Shown: positions 1 through 7,649 of the stretch, one piece after another
How the letters are laid out: the number at the start of each line of letters is the position of its first letter
How positions within the stretch are numbered: the stretch's first letter is position 1
From: Desulfobulbus sp.
GTDB taxonomy: Bacteria; Desulfobacterota; Desulfobulbia; Desulfobulbales; Desulfobulbaceae
Assembly (NCBI GenBank): GCA_030600525.1
Contig: JAUVLX010000133.1
Coordinates: forward strand, 1 to 8,968
Direction of reading: 5' to 3'
DNA length: 8,968 bases
Notes under the pieces: model-generated
What the model was told of the DNA's origin: nothing
Databases searched by the model: none
The model's input: only the letters and a program-made list of their open reading frames with translations
Program-made: the position numbers and the translations under genes

Positions 1-1
1 A

Positions 2-181
2 GAAGTTACCTATAGTTGCCGACTTAGGTAATCCACGAAGAGCATTGTGACTAGAAATATAAATACCATTGGCTAACCCCATCACCGCATAGAGCATAAT
101 AGGATCGGTTGCAGTGGTTATGCCAAACCCCTTATCAAGCAGCAGATTTTTGACAAGATAATCGAGTAGGGGAACGGAAAA
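2..181 (-). pseudogene. In-frame continuation of the PHP-like membrane protein beyond a TGA codon; runs off the window
   Basis: Reading the minus strand past the TGA at 182-184 without changing frame gives an open frame of about 60 codons to the window edge. The translation begins FSVPLLDYLVKNLLLDKGFG, contains a hydrophobic stretch around MLYAVMGLANGIYI, and then SSHNALRGLPKSATIGNF. It looks like real membrane-protein sequence continuing the hydrophobic C-terminal part of the upstream ORF, not random translation. I infer that it belongs to the same gene and that the TGA is a nonsense mutation, a sequencing error or a recoded codon. The true end of the gene lies outside the window. Confidence 0.7.
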
Positions 182-2545
182 TCAAGTATAGAGCAGCGAG
201 TCGGATAACCGACACCAACTGATAATAGAATTACAGGGAAGAAGAGGGGAGCGTCGCAGGCCACCTCCTCCGAGGACTGATTGAATGATATTGCGTGACC
301 CGGTAATGGCAAACCAGATAAAAGCACCAAAATAAGCAAGCAGCCACCAATCTTTGGTGAGGCTGAAAGTCAAAAAAGCAGGAATAAAACCAAGAAGCAC
401 TTTGAGGGTATTTTTTAAGTTTGTATTTAAATATTTCCAGGGATTTCCCAGTCGCTCCTGCTGCGTGTTTGATGCATCCAGTTCAAATTCATCCTCCCCT
501 GTCCTGCCAAGGCCCCCAAGGGTAACGATATTACCTGCTCGATTGGTGTGAACCTGAAAGCCATCAATGCTCCAATCGTCCCATTGTTGGCGATAGCTCT
601 TATTAAAAACCGGCAAAATCCTGCCAAAACGAGCTTCTCTAGGGGCAGAAGAATCAAAATAGTTCCGGCTGTGTTTATTATGGGTCAACAGTGCACTTAC
701 AGGGATACACCGCCGGTGTTGCCCTGCCACGGTAGCCTGAGCCGCTTTCTTTCCCTTGGTGGGCAAGGTATCGGTTACAACCAGCCCCATCCCATAATGG
801 TGTTCTCCCTGCCCTGTAGAGCCTGAACCGATTCGAGAACGTAGTGTCCGCTGCTTGTAATAGGAATGAAATTTTTCCAGATTGTAGAGAATATCGAGGA
901 GTTCCTGCTTCCGTTGCTGCATCGATTGGAGCTCTAACGATTTTCCATCTGTTGTGCCCTTCTCCTCTTGAAGGATTTCCGCAGCCGTATTCGCGCGTAG
1001 CAATTGCTCTTCGTAATCCCAAATAATGGTACGGACTACCCGTTTCAGAGCAATTACATTATCATCATTAAGCGCTCTTTGCAGTTCACCGGTGAGCTTG
1101 TAATAGTGTTCCGGACTTTTCAGATCAACAGTTTCCCCCTCGCTTTTACTATGATCGGGAGGCCGACCTGACATCATGCCGTAGGTAGCATTTTTCAGAT
1201 TATAGGCTTCAATATGGGTAATCATACCAGCCCCGGCATAAAGCAGTTCAAGGGTATCTTGAAGCGAGAGATTATTGATATTCAAAGTAAACTTTGAACT
1301 TGAATGCAATGATGTGAGTTGACTGAGCAGTGTATAGGGGCTGAGTCTTAGTTGCTCCGGAAGATCTGGACAATCCTGCGGGTGTGCCGGGTCATGAATT
1401 GTCGGGTTACGGGAAGAAAGGAGATATTTATCTGTAATTGTTTCAACGCGGATGTTTCGAAATTTTTTAAGACGGGTGTTGAGTTCTATTTTTTCTTCTT
1501 CACTGACACCTGGGGTGTTGAGCTTGCCTGATATTTCCGCTGATGCCAGTTGAATCTGTTGCACAAGACTGTTGTGGATGAATCGTGCCAAGTGCAATAA
1601 AGACGGTTGACCTGCCCCAACAAATGCCAGAAAATCCTCTTTATTGCATGGACCCAGTGACAATAATAATTCAGCATTGAGATCGTGCCGGTGATGAGTG
1701 TTAAATGCTTCAAGAACCTCAAAAACATATTTTTGCTGATAGAGAGAAACATCGCGCCCTTTTTTCATCAGCTGCTTTACGGCATCGTCTTCAAGAAACT
1801 TCAGTAGCGCACTGTTGTCCTGAAAGCCATGGGGCTCCCAGGTAAACCGAACATATTTATCCCGAAACCGTGCAGACATCTCAATCCCAACTTGGACATT
1901 AACGTCAAGAATCGCACTGGCCTCGATTAACTCCTCAACCACTTCAGGTCGAACATAATTATAATAAACAACGGTGAGATAGCGAATTCCTTTGATCCAG
2001 GCATCCATTACCAAATGGGTTGGTGATTTTCGTCCCTTGGTATTTGCATCATGAACATGATCATCAAAAGCTAGCTGATTCCATTCTTCAGGCATCTCAA
2101 GGAGATGGTATTTGGCGAGTTCGGATCGAACTTTTCTTGGATTTCCCATTGAAACCATTCGGAAATCATGAGCCAATTTCAGCTGGTACAATTCATTATC
2201 TTTGCTGCGCAGCAGTTCCTTCATGATTTGCAGCAGCACCCTGGCGGTGTTCTTGTGGTAAAAGGTCGTAGAGGTGAGAGACACTTCATCCCGGAGGGAA
2301 TGCAAGGCGATGAGACGATCGCTTGCTTTCCCTGATTCAAATGAACCGAGCAGGCTCGCAATTGCATAGGCAATTCGCAGGCCTCTAGCAGCGGCCATTT
2401 CCTTTATTCCATGCGGATGCATGTGCTTACCGAGAAGTGAACGGAAAACCCGCGATTGAGGGCCTCGTTCAAGCACATCCCTGACGATTTGCAGGAGTTG
2501 ATAGTCGTTCTTGTCAAAAAAAACTACTGGAGGTCTCTTTTGCAT
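182..2545 (-). CDS. Large PHP-like, C-terminally membrane-anchored protein of unknown function, interrupted by an in-frame TGA
   Basis: The 787-residue product up to the TGA is mostly soluble. Residues about 160-240 resemble a PHP (polymerase and histidinol phosphatase) domain: DDHVHD with H163 and H165 as the HxH metal motif, then a K-SP--LV--A---GI pattern, and GIEMS at 220-224 as the usual third motif. The TDHD motif expected near 192-196 is replaced by VVYYN, so metal binding and catalysis are doubtful. Residues 500-560 are highly charged and probably helical. Two hydrophobic segments at about 711-729 and 732-748 suggest membrane anchoring, followed by a Gly-rich LGGGGLRR turn. The ATG at 2545 is the only plausible start, because an in-frame TGA lies 17 codons upstream with no ATG, GTG or TTG between. 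The ribosome site is poor (AGGGGA about 15 nt upstream). It follows the HDOD gene by 127 nt on the same strand. The gene is probably incomplete here. The family is known to me only as a large uncharacterised protein; the PHP assignment is inferred from motifs. Confidence 0.75.
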   Translation of the reverse strand: MQKRPPVVFFDKNDYQLLQIVRDVLERGPQSRVFRSLLGKHMHPHGIKEMAAARGLRIAYAIASLLGSFESGKASDRLIALHSLRDEVSLTSTTFYHKNTARVLLQIMKELLRSKDNELYQLKLAHDFRMVSMGNPRKVRSELAKYHLLEMPEEWNQLAFDDHVHDANTKGRKSPTHLVMDAWIKGIRYLTVVYYNYVRPEVVEELIEASAILDVNVQVGIEMSARFRDKYVRFTWEPHGFQDNSALLKFLEDDAVKQLMKKGRDVSLYQQKYVFEVLEAFNTHHRHDLNAELLLSLGPCNKEDFLAFVGAGQPSLLHLARFIHNSLVQQIQLASAEISGKLNTPGVSEEEKIELNTRLKKFRNIRVETITDKYLLSSRNPTIHDPAHPQDCPDLPEQLRLSPYTLLSQLTSLHSSSKFTLNINNLSLQDTLELLYAGAGMITHIEAYNLKNATYGMMSGRPPDHSKSEGETVDLKSPEHYYKLTGELQRALNDDNVIALKRVVRTIIWDYEEQLLRANTAAEILQEEKGTTDGKSLELQSMQQRKQELLDILYNLEKFHSYYKQRTLRSRIGSGSTGQGEHHYGMGLVVTDTLPTKGKKAAQATVAGQHRRCIPVSALLTHNKHSRNYFDSSAPREARFGRILPVFNKSYRQQWDDWSIDGFQVHTNRAGNIVTLGGLGRTGEDEFELDASNTQQERLGNPWKYLNTNLKNTLKVLLGFIPAFLTFSLTKDWWLLAYFGAFIWFAITGSRNIIQSVLGGGGLRRSPLLPCNSIISWCRLSDSLLYT

Positions 2546-2672
2546 AGCGGGCTGTAAAAATCCCCTGTTTATTGAACCGAGCAGTCCAGATATTCATTGT
2601 GCACTAACGAGAGGAGGTCATCCATAAAAATGTGGCCTCTAAAACCCATCGTCTGCTTTGCACAAAACATGA

Positions 2673-3530
2673 TTACAAAAAGATGAGTTCCATTGCCACT
2701 CGAACATCCTTTTCGATATCTTCGTAGAGGTCGCTGCAGTCCTCGGGAGTTAAGCCGGTACGTTCCCATGCTAATAGATCTACAGTCAATCCCGCCTCGT
2801 TAAACACACCTTCTCCTTCACTGGCTCTAGTCATCAACAAACCAATGTGGACAAGGGCCGTTTCAAGTGGGTATTGCTCTGCTTTACCCGGCTGGGCATG
2901 TAATTTGGTCGTTTCCTTGAGGCTTTCGGAAAGGTTCCACTGCTCCATGAGTAGCGCGCCAACTTCAGTATAGTCAAACCCAAGCAGTCTTTGTTCGACG
3001 TCGACAATGGTTTTATCAGAATGCTTAATTTCCTGCAGCGTCTTCCAATAAACATCAGGAATAGTTTGATAGATGATGAGGTGCCCGATATCGCAGAGGA
3101 GTCCGGCAACAAAAAGCCTTTCCTTATTGGGAAATCCGCATCGTATGGCTAAGTGCCTGCAGGTAACGGCACAGTAAACACTACGTCTCCAGAATTTACC
3201 CACATCCATCACATCTTTAGGAATCCCTTTAAACGCCTGCGCTATCGAGGTGGCCAAAACGATATCATGCACCTGCTGGGAACCAAGCAAAGTAATGGCA
3301 CGACTAACAGTATCAATTTGTTGGCCGAAACCATGGAGAGAGCTGTTAACCATACGTAACAGTCGTAACGTCATCGCAGGATCATGACTGATTACAACGG
3401 CGACTTCTTCCATTGCATAATCAGGCTCGTCCAGAATAGCTTTCAGGCGTAGATAAACGTCGGGCAAAGAAAAAAGTTGTGCAGTTTTTATGACATCCGT
3501 CAGTGCTGTTTTCATTTTCTTCCGTGACAT
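2673..3530 (-). CDS. HDOD domain protein (single-domain signalling/regulatory protein)
   Basis: This 285-residue protein is an HDOD domain over nearly its whole length. HDOD proteins are HD-related signalling modules of the bacterial cytoplasm and usually lack phosphohydrolase activity. Visible hallmarks are LPDVYLRLKAIL near 22-33, the ISHDPAMTLRLLRMVNSS core at 48-64, AITLLGSQQVHDIVLA at 78-93, the FWRRS helix near 113-117, and GLLCDIGHL at 143-151. In that last motif the catalytic HD pair is C146-D147, and the later DH position reads D186-Y187, so it is unlikely to be an active hydrolase. No receiver, GGDEF or EAL domain is attached. The start is ambiguous: ATG 3530 has little ribosome site, whereas ATG 3515 (MKTALTDV) has GGAAG 3 nt before it. 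It lies upstream of the PHP-like gene on the same strand and is probably its operon partner. The target is not evident. Confidence 0.9.
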   Translation of the reverse strand: MSRKKMKTALTDVIKTAQLFSLPDVYLRLKAILDEPDYAMEEVAVVISHDPAMTLRLLRMVNSSLHGFGQQIDTVSRAITLLGSQQVHDIVLATSIAQAFKGIPKDVMDVGKFWRRSVYCAVTCRHLAIRCGFPNKERLFVAGLLCDIGHLIIYQTIPDVYWKTLQEIKHSDKTIVDVEQRLLGFDYTEVGALLMEQWNLSESLKETTKLHAQPGKAEQYPLETALVHIGLLMTRASEGEGVFNEAGLTVDLLAWERTGLTPEDCSDLYEDIEKDVRVAMELIFL

Positions 3531-3568
3531 TTCTTTGAGTATCTTACAGAGAAGACAAGGTTAAAAAT

Positions 3569-3597
3569 ATTATCCCAATCCGTTACATGTCCCTTAA
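3569..3597 (-). promoter_or_regulatory. Candidate promoter of the HDOD gene
   Basis: Read on the minus strand, TTAAGG (3592-3597) is followed after 17 nt by GATAAT (3569-3574). A TGG precedes the -10 hexamer, matching the extended -10 TGN pattern. Initiation about 7 nt downstream would give a leader of about 30 nt to ATG 3530. The -35 match is weak, so this rests on position and the -10 element. Confidence 0.35.
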
Positions 3598-3877
3598 TGT
3601 GGAGCGATTGTCACCATTTGCTGAGTAATGATCCGAGAAATCAACCTGCTCCCCAGAGTAATGAACTAAACAAAGGCCTTTATTATCCAGATATCAACCT
3701 CTTTCTCTATAAGATTCTCTGCTTTTTTCACGTTTCTGCCAAGGTATTTTACAGATTACTGTTTTATATAATGTGCCAGCGTTATATTATGCTCCTTGCT
3801 GAGACATATAAAAACCTGCTCCTGAATATTATTCAACTCTGTACGCCATTCTCCTTTTTCGAAACGACGTAGCTCTT

Positions 3878-3911
3878 CTGGAGGGAAATACCGCGTATAC
3901 TAACCCTCCAG
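3878..3911 (+). promoter_or_regulatory. Perfect 8-bp inverted repeat enclosing a TATACT -10-like box upstream of yciH
   Basis: CTGGAGGG (3878-3885) and CCCTCCAG (3904-3911) are exact reverse complements separated by 18 nt. The spacer contains TATACT at 3896-3901, a good -10 match 62 nt before the yciH start; no clear -35 is present at the correct distance. The arrangement could be an operator over the promoter or a stem-loop in a longer transcript. Which applies cannot be decided from one sequence. Confidence 0.4.
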
Positions 3912-3963
3912 TTTACCCGAGGCAAGATTTCTCAAGGCTATTTTACAGGAAGTAACACCCTCC

Positions 3964-4329
3964 ATGAAAAAAACAAAAAACTACGGTTTAGTCTACTCAA
4001 CCGATAAAGGACGCATCTGCCCCCAATGCGGACACCCAGTTAAGCAATGCTGCTGCAGCAAGCAAAACAATTCGCAACCAGGTGACGGTGACGGTCAGGT
4101 TCGAGTAAGCAGGCAGACAAAGGGGCGCAAGGGAGCCGGGGTCAGCGTCGTCAGTGGTATTGCCTTAGATGATGCTGCTCTGAAAAAACTGGCCAAACAA
4201 CTCAAACAAAAATGCGGCTCTGGCGGGACTGCGAAAAACGGCACCATCGAAATCCAGGGAGACCACCGCCAGACACTGGTTGATGCTTTGGTAAAACTCG
4301 GCTACAAGGCAAAATTGGCTGGCGGATAA
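3964..4329 (+). CDS. yciH: YciH, SUI1/eIF1-family translation initiation factor homologue
   Basis: The 121-residue protein matches bacterial YciH, the homologue of eukaryotic eIF1, which binds the small ribosomal subunit and influences start-site fidelity. The SUI1 domain spans about 46-121: VRVSRQTKGRKGAGVSVVSG, then LKKLAKQLKQKCGSGGT, NGTIEIQGDHR and the terminal KLGYKAKLAGG, all typical of the family. The N-terminal VYSTDKGRICPQCG segment carries C19, C22 and a C29-C31 triplet, a probable small zinc-binding knuckle that the E. coli protein, as I recall it, lacks. AGGAAG lies about 11 nt before the ATG as ribosome site. Length is normal. It stands alone, with divergent HDOD upstream and a convergent operon downstream. 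Confidence 0.93.
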   Translation: MKKTKNYGLVYSTDKGRICPQCGHPVKQCCCSKQNNSQPGDGDGQVRVSRQTKGRKGAGVSVVSGIALDDAALKKLAKQLKQKCGSGGTAKNGTIEIQGDHRQTLVDALVKLGYKAKLAGG

Positions 4330-4450
4330 GCAATCAAGCCTTTAACTCTTCAGCAGCACTCCACGGAGTCTGCGCTTACCTCTGCGCACGATCAGGCAGG
4401 AAAACATACCATTACTATAGTTATCCAGCCTGCGTGTACGCATCTAGAGC

Positions 4451-4463
4451 ACTGCTGAGCAGT
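4451..4463. repeat. Near-perfect short palindrome in the convergent gap between yciH and the PA14 gene
   Basis: ACTGCTGAGCAGT is symmetric except for its central base and could form a 5-bp stem with a TGA loop. It lies in the 183-nt convergent gap (4330-4512), where a terminator would be expected, but no T-run follows on either strand. A second small dyad, ACTCC-AC-GGAGT, is at 4358-4369. Neither is a convincing intrinsic terminator. Confidence 0.25.
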
Positions 4464-4512
4464 TACAGATCGAGGGTAAGGCGAGGTTATTTGTTATTTG
4501 CTAAATAGTTAC

Positions 4513-5160
4513 TCAATCCCGTTCCTCTGGCGGACTGACATGACCATATGCAGCTGCAGTAACCGACTCCAGAACATTGGAACCGGGTGTTTTCCACAGT
4601 AACTGCAAGGTGGCGGTACCTTTTCGTTGAAAATATTCAATCACCACCGGATACCAACCTGGATTTTTGATCACAATCTGCGCCATCTCTGTCAGTCGAT
4701 CCGAATGTTGTTTGGGATCACTGAGAACCTGCACTCCGTCAATCCGCATAATGATTCCATCATTAGACATGGCCTGCAAGGTATACTCCCCTTGCTCTTC
4801 AAACAACAGGTAGCCCTGTAAACGCATGCCGACCCCTTGCTTGGTGCCGCTGCCAAAAACCTCTCCCTTACCAAATTCATGATTAAGTTCAAGGACAGCT
4901 TCACCACGAAAAGAATGATATTGGGGGGAAGTCCCTTGCGGCAGGTCTTTGAGATCACGTTTAAAAAAATCCAGGTAATAGAGAGAGGCCAGGCCTGGCA
5001 CAATTCTCTCTGCTACCTTTGGGTCAGGGGTTATATCTGTAATTTTCACCAATCTTTCTGGTGATACTGTACCTGCAGCAAAACTGTTTTGAGCAAAAAA
5101 CAGGCACAAAACAATGAGCCAGCTACTGATAATGTTCCTCTTCTTGCCTGCATTTAACAT
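4513..5160 (-). CDS. Exported PA14-domain protein
   Basis: The 215-residue product begins with a Sec-type signal peptide: positive residues K6, K7, R8, a hydrophobic core near 10-23, and a likely cleavage site after S-F-A at residue 28. The remainder is a PA14-type beta-barrel from about 55 to 200. It starts with GLASLYYLDFFKRDLKDLP, has the core GMRLQGYLLFEEQGEYTLQA and SNDGIIMRIDGVQVL (111-145), then GWYPVVIEYFQRKGTATLQLLW at 168-189, all family landmarks. PA14 domains usually bind carbohydrate or mediate protein contact outside the cytoplasm; no catalytic domain is attached. The protein has no lipobox or C-terminal anchor and is probably periplasmic or secreted. The ribosome site GAGGT lies 7 nt before the ATG, next to the stop codon of the helicase gene, so expression is probably coupled to it. 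The ligand is unknown. Confidence 0.85.
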   Translation of the reverse strand: MLNAGKKRNIISSWLIVLCLFFAQNSFAAGTVSPERLVKITDITPDPKVAERIVPGLASLYYLDFFKRDLKDLPQGTSPQYHSFRGEAVLELNHEFGKGEVFGSGTKQGVGMRLQGYLLFEEQGEYTLQAMSNDGIIMRIDGVQVLSDPKQHSDRLTEMAQIVIKNPGWYPVVIEYFQRKGTATLQLLWKTPGSNVLESVTAAAYGHVSPPEERD

Positions 5161-5165
5161 CAGGT

Positions 5166-7649
5166 TTACCTCTCTTCGTCTACTTGACTCACTTCCCCGG
5201 TATCTTGATTTTTCAAAGATGCCTGGACAATTTTAATCTCTCCATAGCTGACGTCACCGCCCAAGATCTCTTTAACTTCTCGAAACGACTTTCCACCTTC
5301 CTGCTGCAGTACCTTTTCTATCTGCTCACGCTTATTATCTGCAACCAATCTGCTGACTGCAATCTTTCCCTCTGTCACCCAAAAAGCCAAGTGGCCTTCT
5401 ATGGTTGATCTGGTCAGAGAGCGCTTCTCGGCAATTTCCCCAATCGTTAACCCTTGCTCAAAAAGAGACAAAGTCTGGTCTTTGGTCTTGCCCGACGGCT
5501 TATCGATTTCCATTGGCTGCGGCTTTACAGGGAGTACAACCTCGTTAATATCATGCTCCTTACGATAGTCATCAATCAACGTTACCAGTTCTTCGCCGTA
5601 TCGCTCTGCTAACTTGTTACCAATCCCTTTAATTGCCTTCAAATCCGTGATGATGATCGGTAAATAGACGGCTATCTGCACCAGGGTCTTCTGGTGCAGT
5701 ACCTGGTAGGCCGCTACCCCCTCTTCTGCTGCCTTTTGGGTTCGCCACTGCTTGAGTTTTTCAAACAGCTTTGGGTGGGCCACATCATTTTCCAAATACA
5801 GAGATGAGTCCTTCTGCTTTTTTTGAGGGGGTGCTTCAACAGCAGCAGCGGAGATACTTCGCAGGTATTGCTGTGGAGAGAAACCATCTTTGCAGGATTG
5901 TACGGCTGCCAGCTTTTCGGCCCCGATGCTGTGCAATCGTTTCAAAATATTAGTTACAGTTTTACGTATTTCTTTATTATCGGTCTCTATACTCACCTGT
6001 TGAAAAGGGGTAATGAACAGCATTACAAGTTTTTCATCAAAATAGCCTGACGCCTTGTTGAGTCTCTCCAGAATAACCGGATCCTGTTCCGGGAGGTTAT
6101 TCTCCTGAAAAAAGCCTTCCAACTGACGTTGAAAATTATCGCCAACAGAACATATTTCATCCCATATAGGATGACACATTCCCAGCACGTCTTCGACACC
6201 GATCACGACTAGGCTAGTTCGAAATTTACCTAAAGTACTGACAAAACGATGCAACACAGAGCGCAGAGGTTTAAAATTAAAACACTCCAACAGTAGCCGC
6301 TGTTGATACCTGTTTTGTTCAACCTTCAACTGCTGTTGAGTAGGCTGCTCTTCCTGTGCCTGCCGGACAAAATTCAATACTGCGGCATCGGTTTGTATAC
6401 TTTTACCAGCAATGGGAGAGCTGAGAACCACGCCTTCCAGGGTGCGACAACGGCTCAACGCCACATACACCTGACCATGGGTGAAGGCCGCCTGAGCATC
6501 GATAATTGCTCTTTCAAAGGTGAGCCCCTGACTCTTATGGATGGTAATTGCCCAGGCGAGCCGCAACGGGTGCTGGCTGAATGAGCCTTTCTTTTTCTCC
6601 CGGACCTCACCCTCCTCCACATCCAGAATGTATTCAATATTTTCCCAAACTGAAGGCTTGATAACAATGGGGTACGCATCACCAGGGCACTGCACCGTTA
6701 TTTCATCGTTATTCATTGCTACAATGCGCCCGATTTTCCCATTATAAAAACGCTTTTCAGGCGTTGGGTCGTTCCGAATAAACATCACCTGGGCATCACT
6801 CTTCAAATCCAGAGTTGCAGCCGTAGGGAAGGAGTGTTCTGGAAACTCTCCATCGATTTCCGCCCTAAAAGAGTACGCTTTACCGGATAATGCCTCCAGT
6901 CGTGCTTCATTGATGAGATCAGCCTGTCTATTATGGGTGCAGAGGGTAATATAGCCGCTGGTGTCTGCTGTCTGGAAATCAGGCTGGTAACGTTTATTCA
7001 AATCCTCCTGTGCTGCTGGATCGAGATTGTTGTCACGGACCTTATTCAGCAACTCAATAAAATGGTCATCAGACTGGCGGTATATTTTCTTCAATTCAAT
7101 GGTGAACATCCGGGTGGAGCGGAGACTGTTGCTGCTGAAAAAGTAAGGCGATTCATAAAATTGATTAAGGATGGAGCGATCACTCTCCTTGACCACCGGA
7201 GCTAATTGCTGCAGATCACCTATCACCAGTAACTGCACGCCGCCAAAGGGTGCTTCGTTACGACGGTAACGTCGCAATACAGCATCTACAGCATCCAGCA
7301 TGTCTGCCCGCACCATGCTTATCTCATCGATAATCAGCAGGTCAAGACTCTTGATGATATTCTGTTTTTCTCTACTAAACCTGTGCCTGTTGCTCTGATT
7401 GTACCCTTCGCTGTCAGGCACGTAAGGCCCAAATGGAATCTGAAAAAATGAGTGCAGTGTGACCCCGCCGGCATTGATTGCCGCCACTCCCGTCGGTGCC
7501 GTAACAACCAGCCTTTTCGGGCAGTTTTGCTTGATATTTTTTAAAAAAGTTGTCTTGCCTGTTCCGGCCTTACCGGTCAAAAAAAGGTTGGAGCCTGTAG
7601 ACTGGACAAAGGCACTGGCAAGCTCCAGCTCCGAATTACCACTTTTCAT
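5166..7649 (-). CDS. Pif1-type SF1B DNA helicase fused to HRDC-like and RecQ-type HTH modules
   Basis: The 827-residue protein has a complete Pif1/RecD-like helicase core: Walker A GKAGTGKT (26-33), APTGVAAINAGG (51-62), Walker B LLIIDEISM (104-112), GDLQQLAPV (144-152), IYRQ (189-192), IHKSQGLTF (370-378) and YVALSRCR (395-402). Pif1 helicases unwind DNA 5' to 3' and act on G-quadruplexes, forks and R-loops. Residues 410-628 have no domain I recognise. A HRDC-like segment follows at about 629-700 (WRTQKAAEEGVAAYQVL, LKAIKGIGNKLAERYGEEL). The tail at about 718-808 resembles the RecQ C-terminal helix-turn-helix (LFEQGLTIGEIAEKRSLTRS, then TIEGHLAFWVTEGKI). These modules probably bind DNA. The start at 7649 is preceded by GGAG 13 nt upstream, a rather long spacing. 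The PA14 gene follows after 5 nt. No replication or recombination genes adjoin it, so its cellular task is undetermined. Confidence 0.9.
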   Translation of the reverse strand: MKSGNSELELASAFVQSTGSNLFLTGKAGTGKTTFLKNIKQNCPKRLVVTAPTGVAAINAGGVTLHSFFQIPFGPYVPDSEGYNQSNRHRFSREKQNIIKSLDLLIIDEISMVRADMLDAVDAVLRRYRRNEAPFGGVQLLVIGDLQQLAPVVKESDRSILNQFYESPYFFSSNSLRSTRMFTIELKKIYRQSDDHFIELLNKVRDNNLDPAAQEDLNKRYQPDFQTADTSGYITLCTHNRQADLINEARLEALSGKAYSFRAEIDGEFPEHSFPTAATLDLKSDAQVMFIRNDPTPEKRFYNGKIGRIVAMNNDEITVQCPGDAYPIVIKPSVWENIEYILDVEEGEVREKKKGSFSQHPLRLAWAITIHKSQGLTFERAIIDAQAAFTHGQVYVALSRCRTLEGVVLSSPIAGKSIQTDAAVLNFVRQAQEEQPTQQQLKVEQNRYQQRLLLECFNFKPLRSVLHRFVSTLGKFRTSLVVIGVEDVLGMCHPIWDEICSVGDNFQRQLEGFFQENNLPEQDPVILERLNKASGYFDEKLVMLFITPFQQVSIETDNKEIRKTVTNILKRLHSIGAEKLAAVQSCKDGFSPQQYLRSISAAAVEAPPQKKQKDSSLYLENDVAHPKLFEKLKQWRTQKAAEEGVAAYQVLHQKTLVQIAVYLPIIITDLKAIKGIGNKLAERYGEELVTLIDDYRKEHDINEVVLPVKPQPMEIDKPSGKTKDQTLSLFEQGLTIGEIAEKRSLTRSTIEGHLAFWVTEGKIAVSRLVADNKREQIEKVLQQEGGKSFREVKEILGGDVSYGEIKIVQASLKNQDTGEVSQVDEER

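Larger units (their letters stand above)
3531..3963. other. AT-rich non-coding region between divergent HDOD and yciH genes
   Basis: This 433-nt stretch separates two divergently transcribed genes. The one ORF in it (3597-3872, plus strand, 91 codons) has no convincing ribosome site and a composition of Leu, Phe, Tyr and Ile runs typical of translated AT-rich DNA, so I leave it uncalled. The region holds a candidate promoter on each side and an 8-bp inverted repeat near yciH. Nothing else recognisable was seen. Confidence 0.6.

Noticed and set aside
100..184. TGA at 182-184 as a selenocysteine codon
   Set aside because: Bases after the TGA form only a bulged CCCC/GGGG-TTATC/GATAA pairing, unlike the compact bacterial SECIS loop, and a membrane segment is an unlikely site for selenocysteine.
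2569..2769. 66-codon minus-strand ORF overlapping the end of the HDOD gene
   Set aside because: It starts inside the HDOD gene in another frame, and its only non-overlapping part is about 30 residues without recognisable features.
3597..3872. 91-codon plus-strand ORF in the gap between HDOD and yciH
   Set aside because: No good ribosome site, low-complexity hydrophobic composition expected from AT-rich DNA, and no recognisable family.
3684..4430. TTATCCAG sequences resembling DnaA boxes
   Set aside because: They lack the terminal CA of TTATCCACA, are isolated, and are not near dnaA, gyrB or other origin genes.
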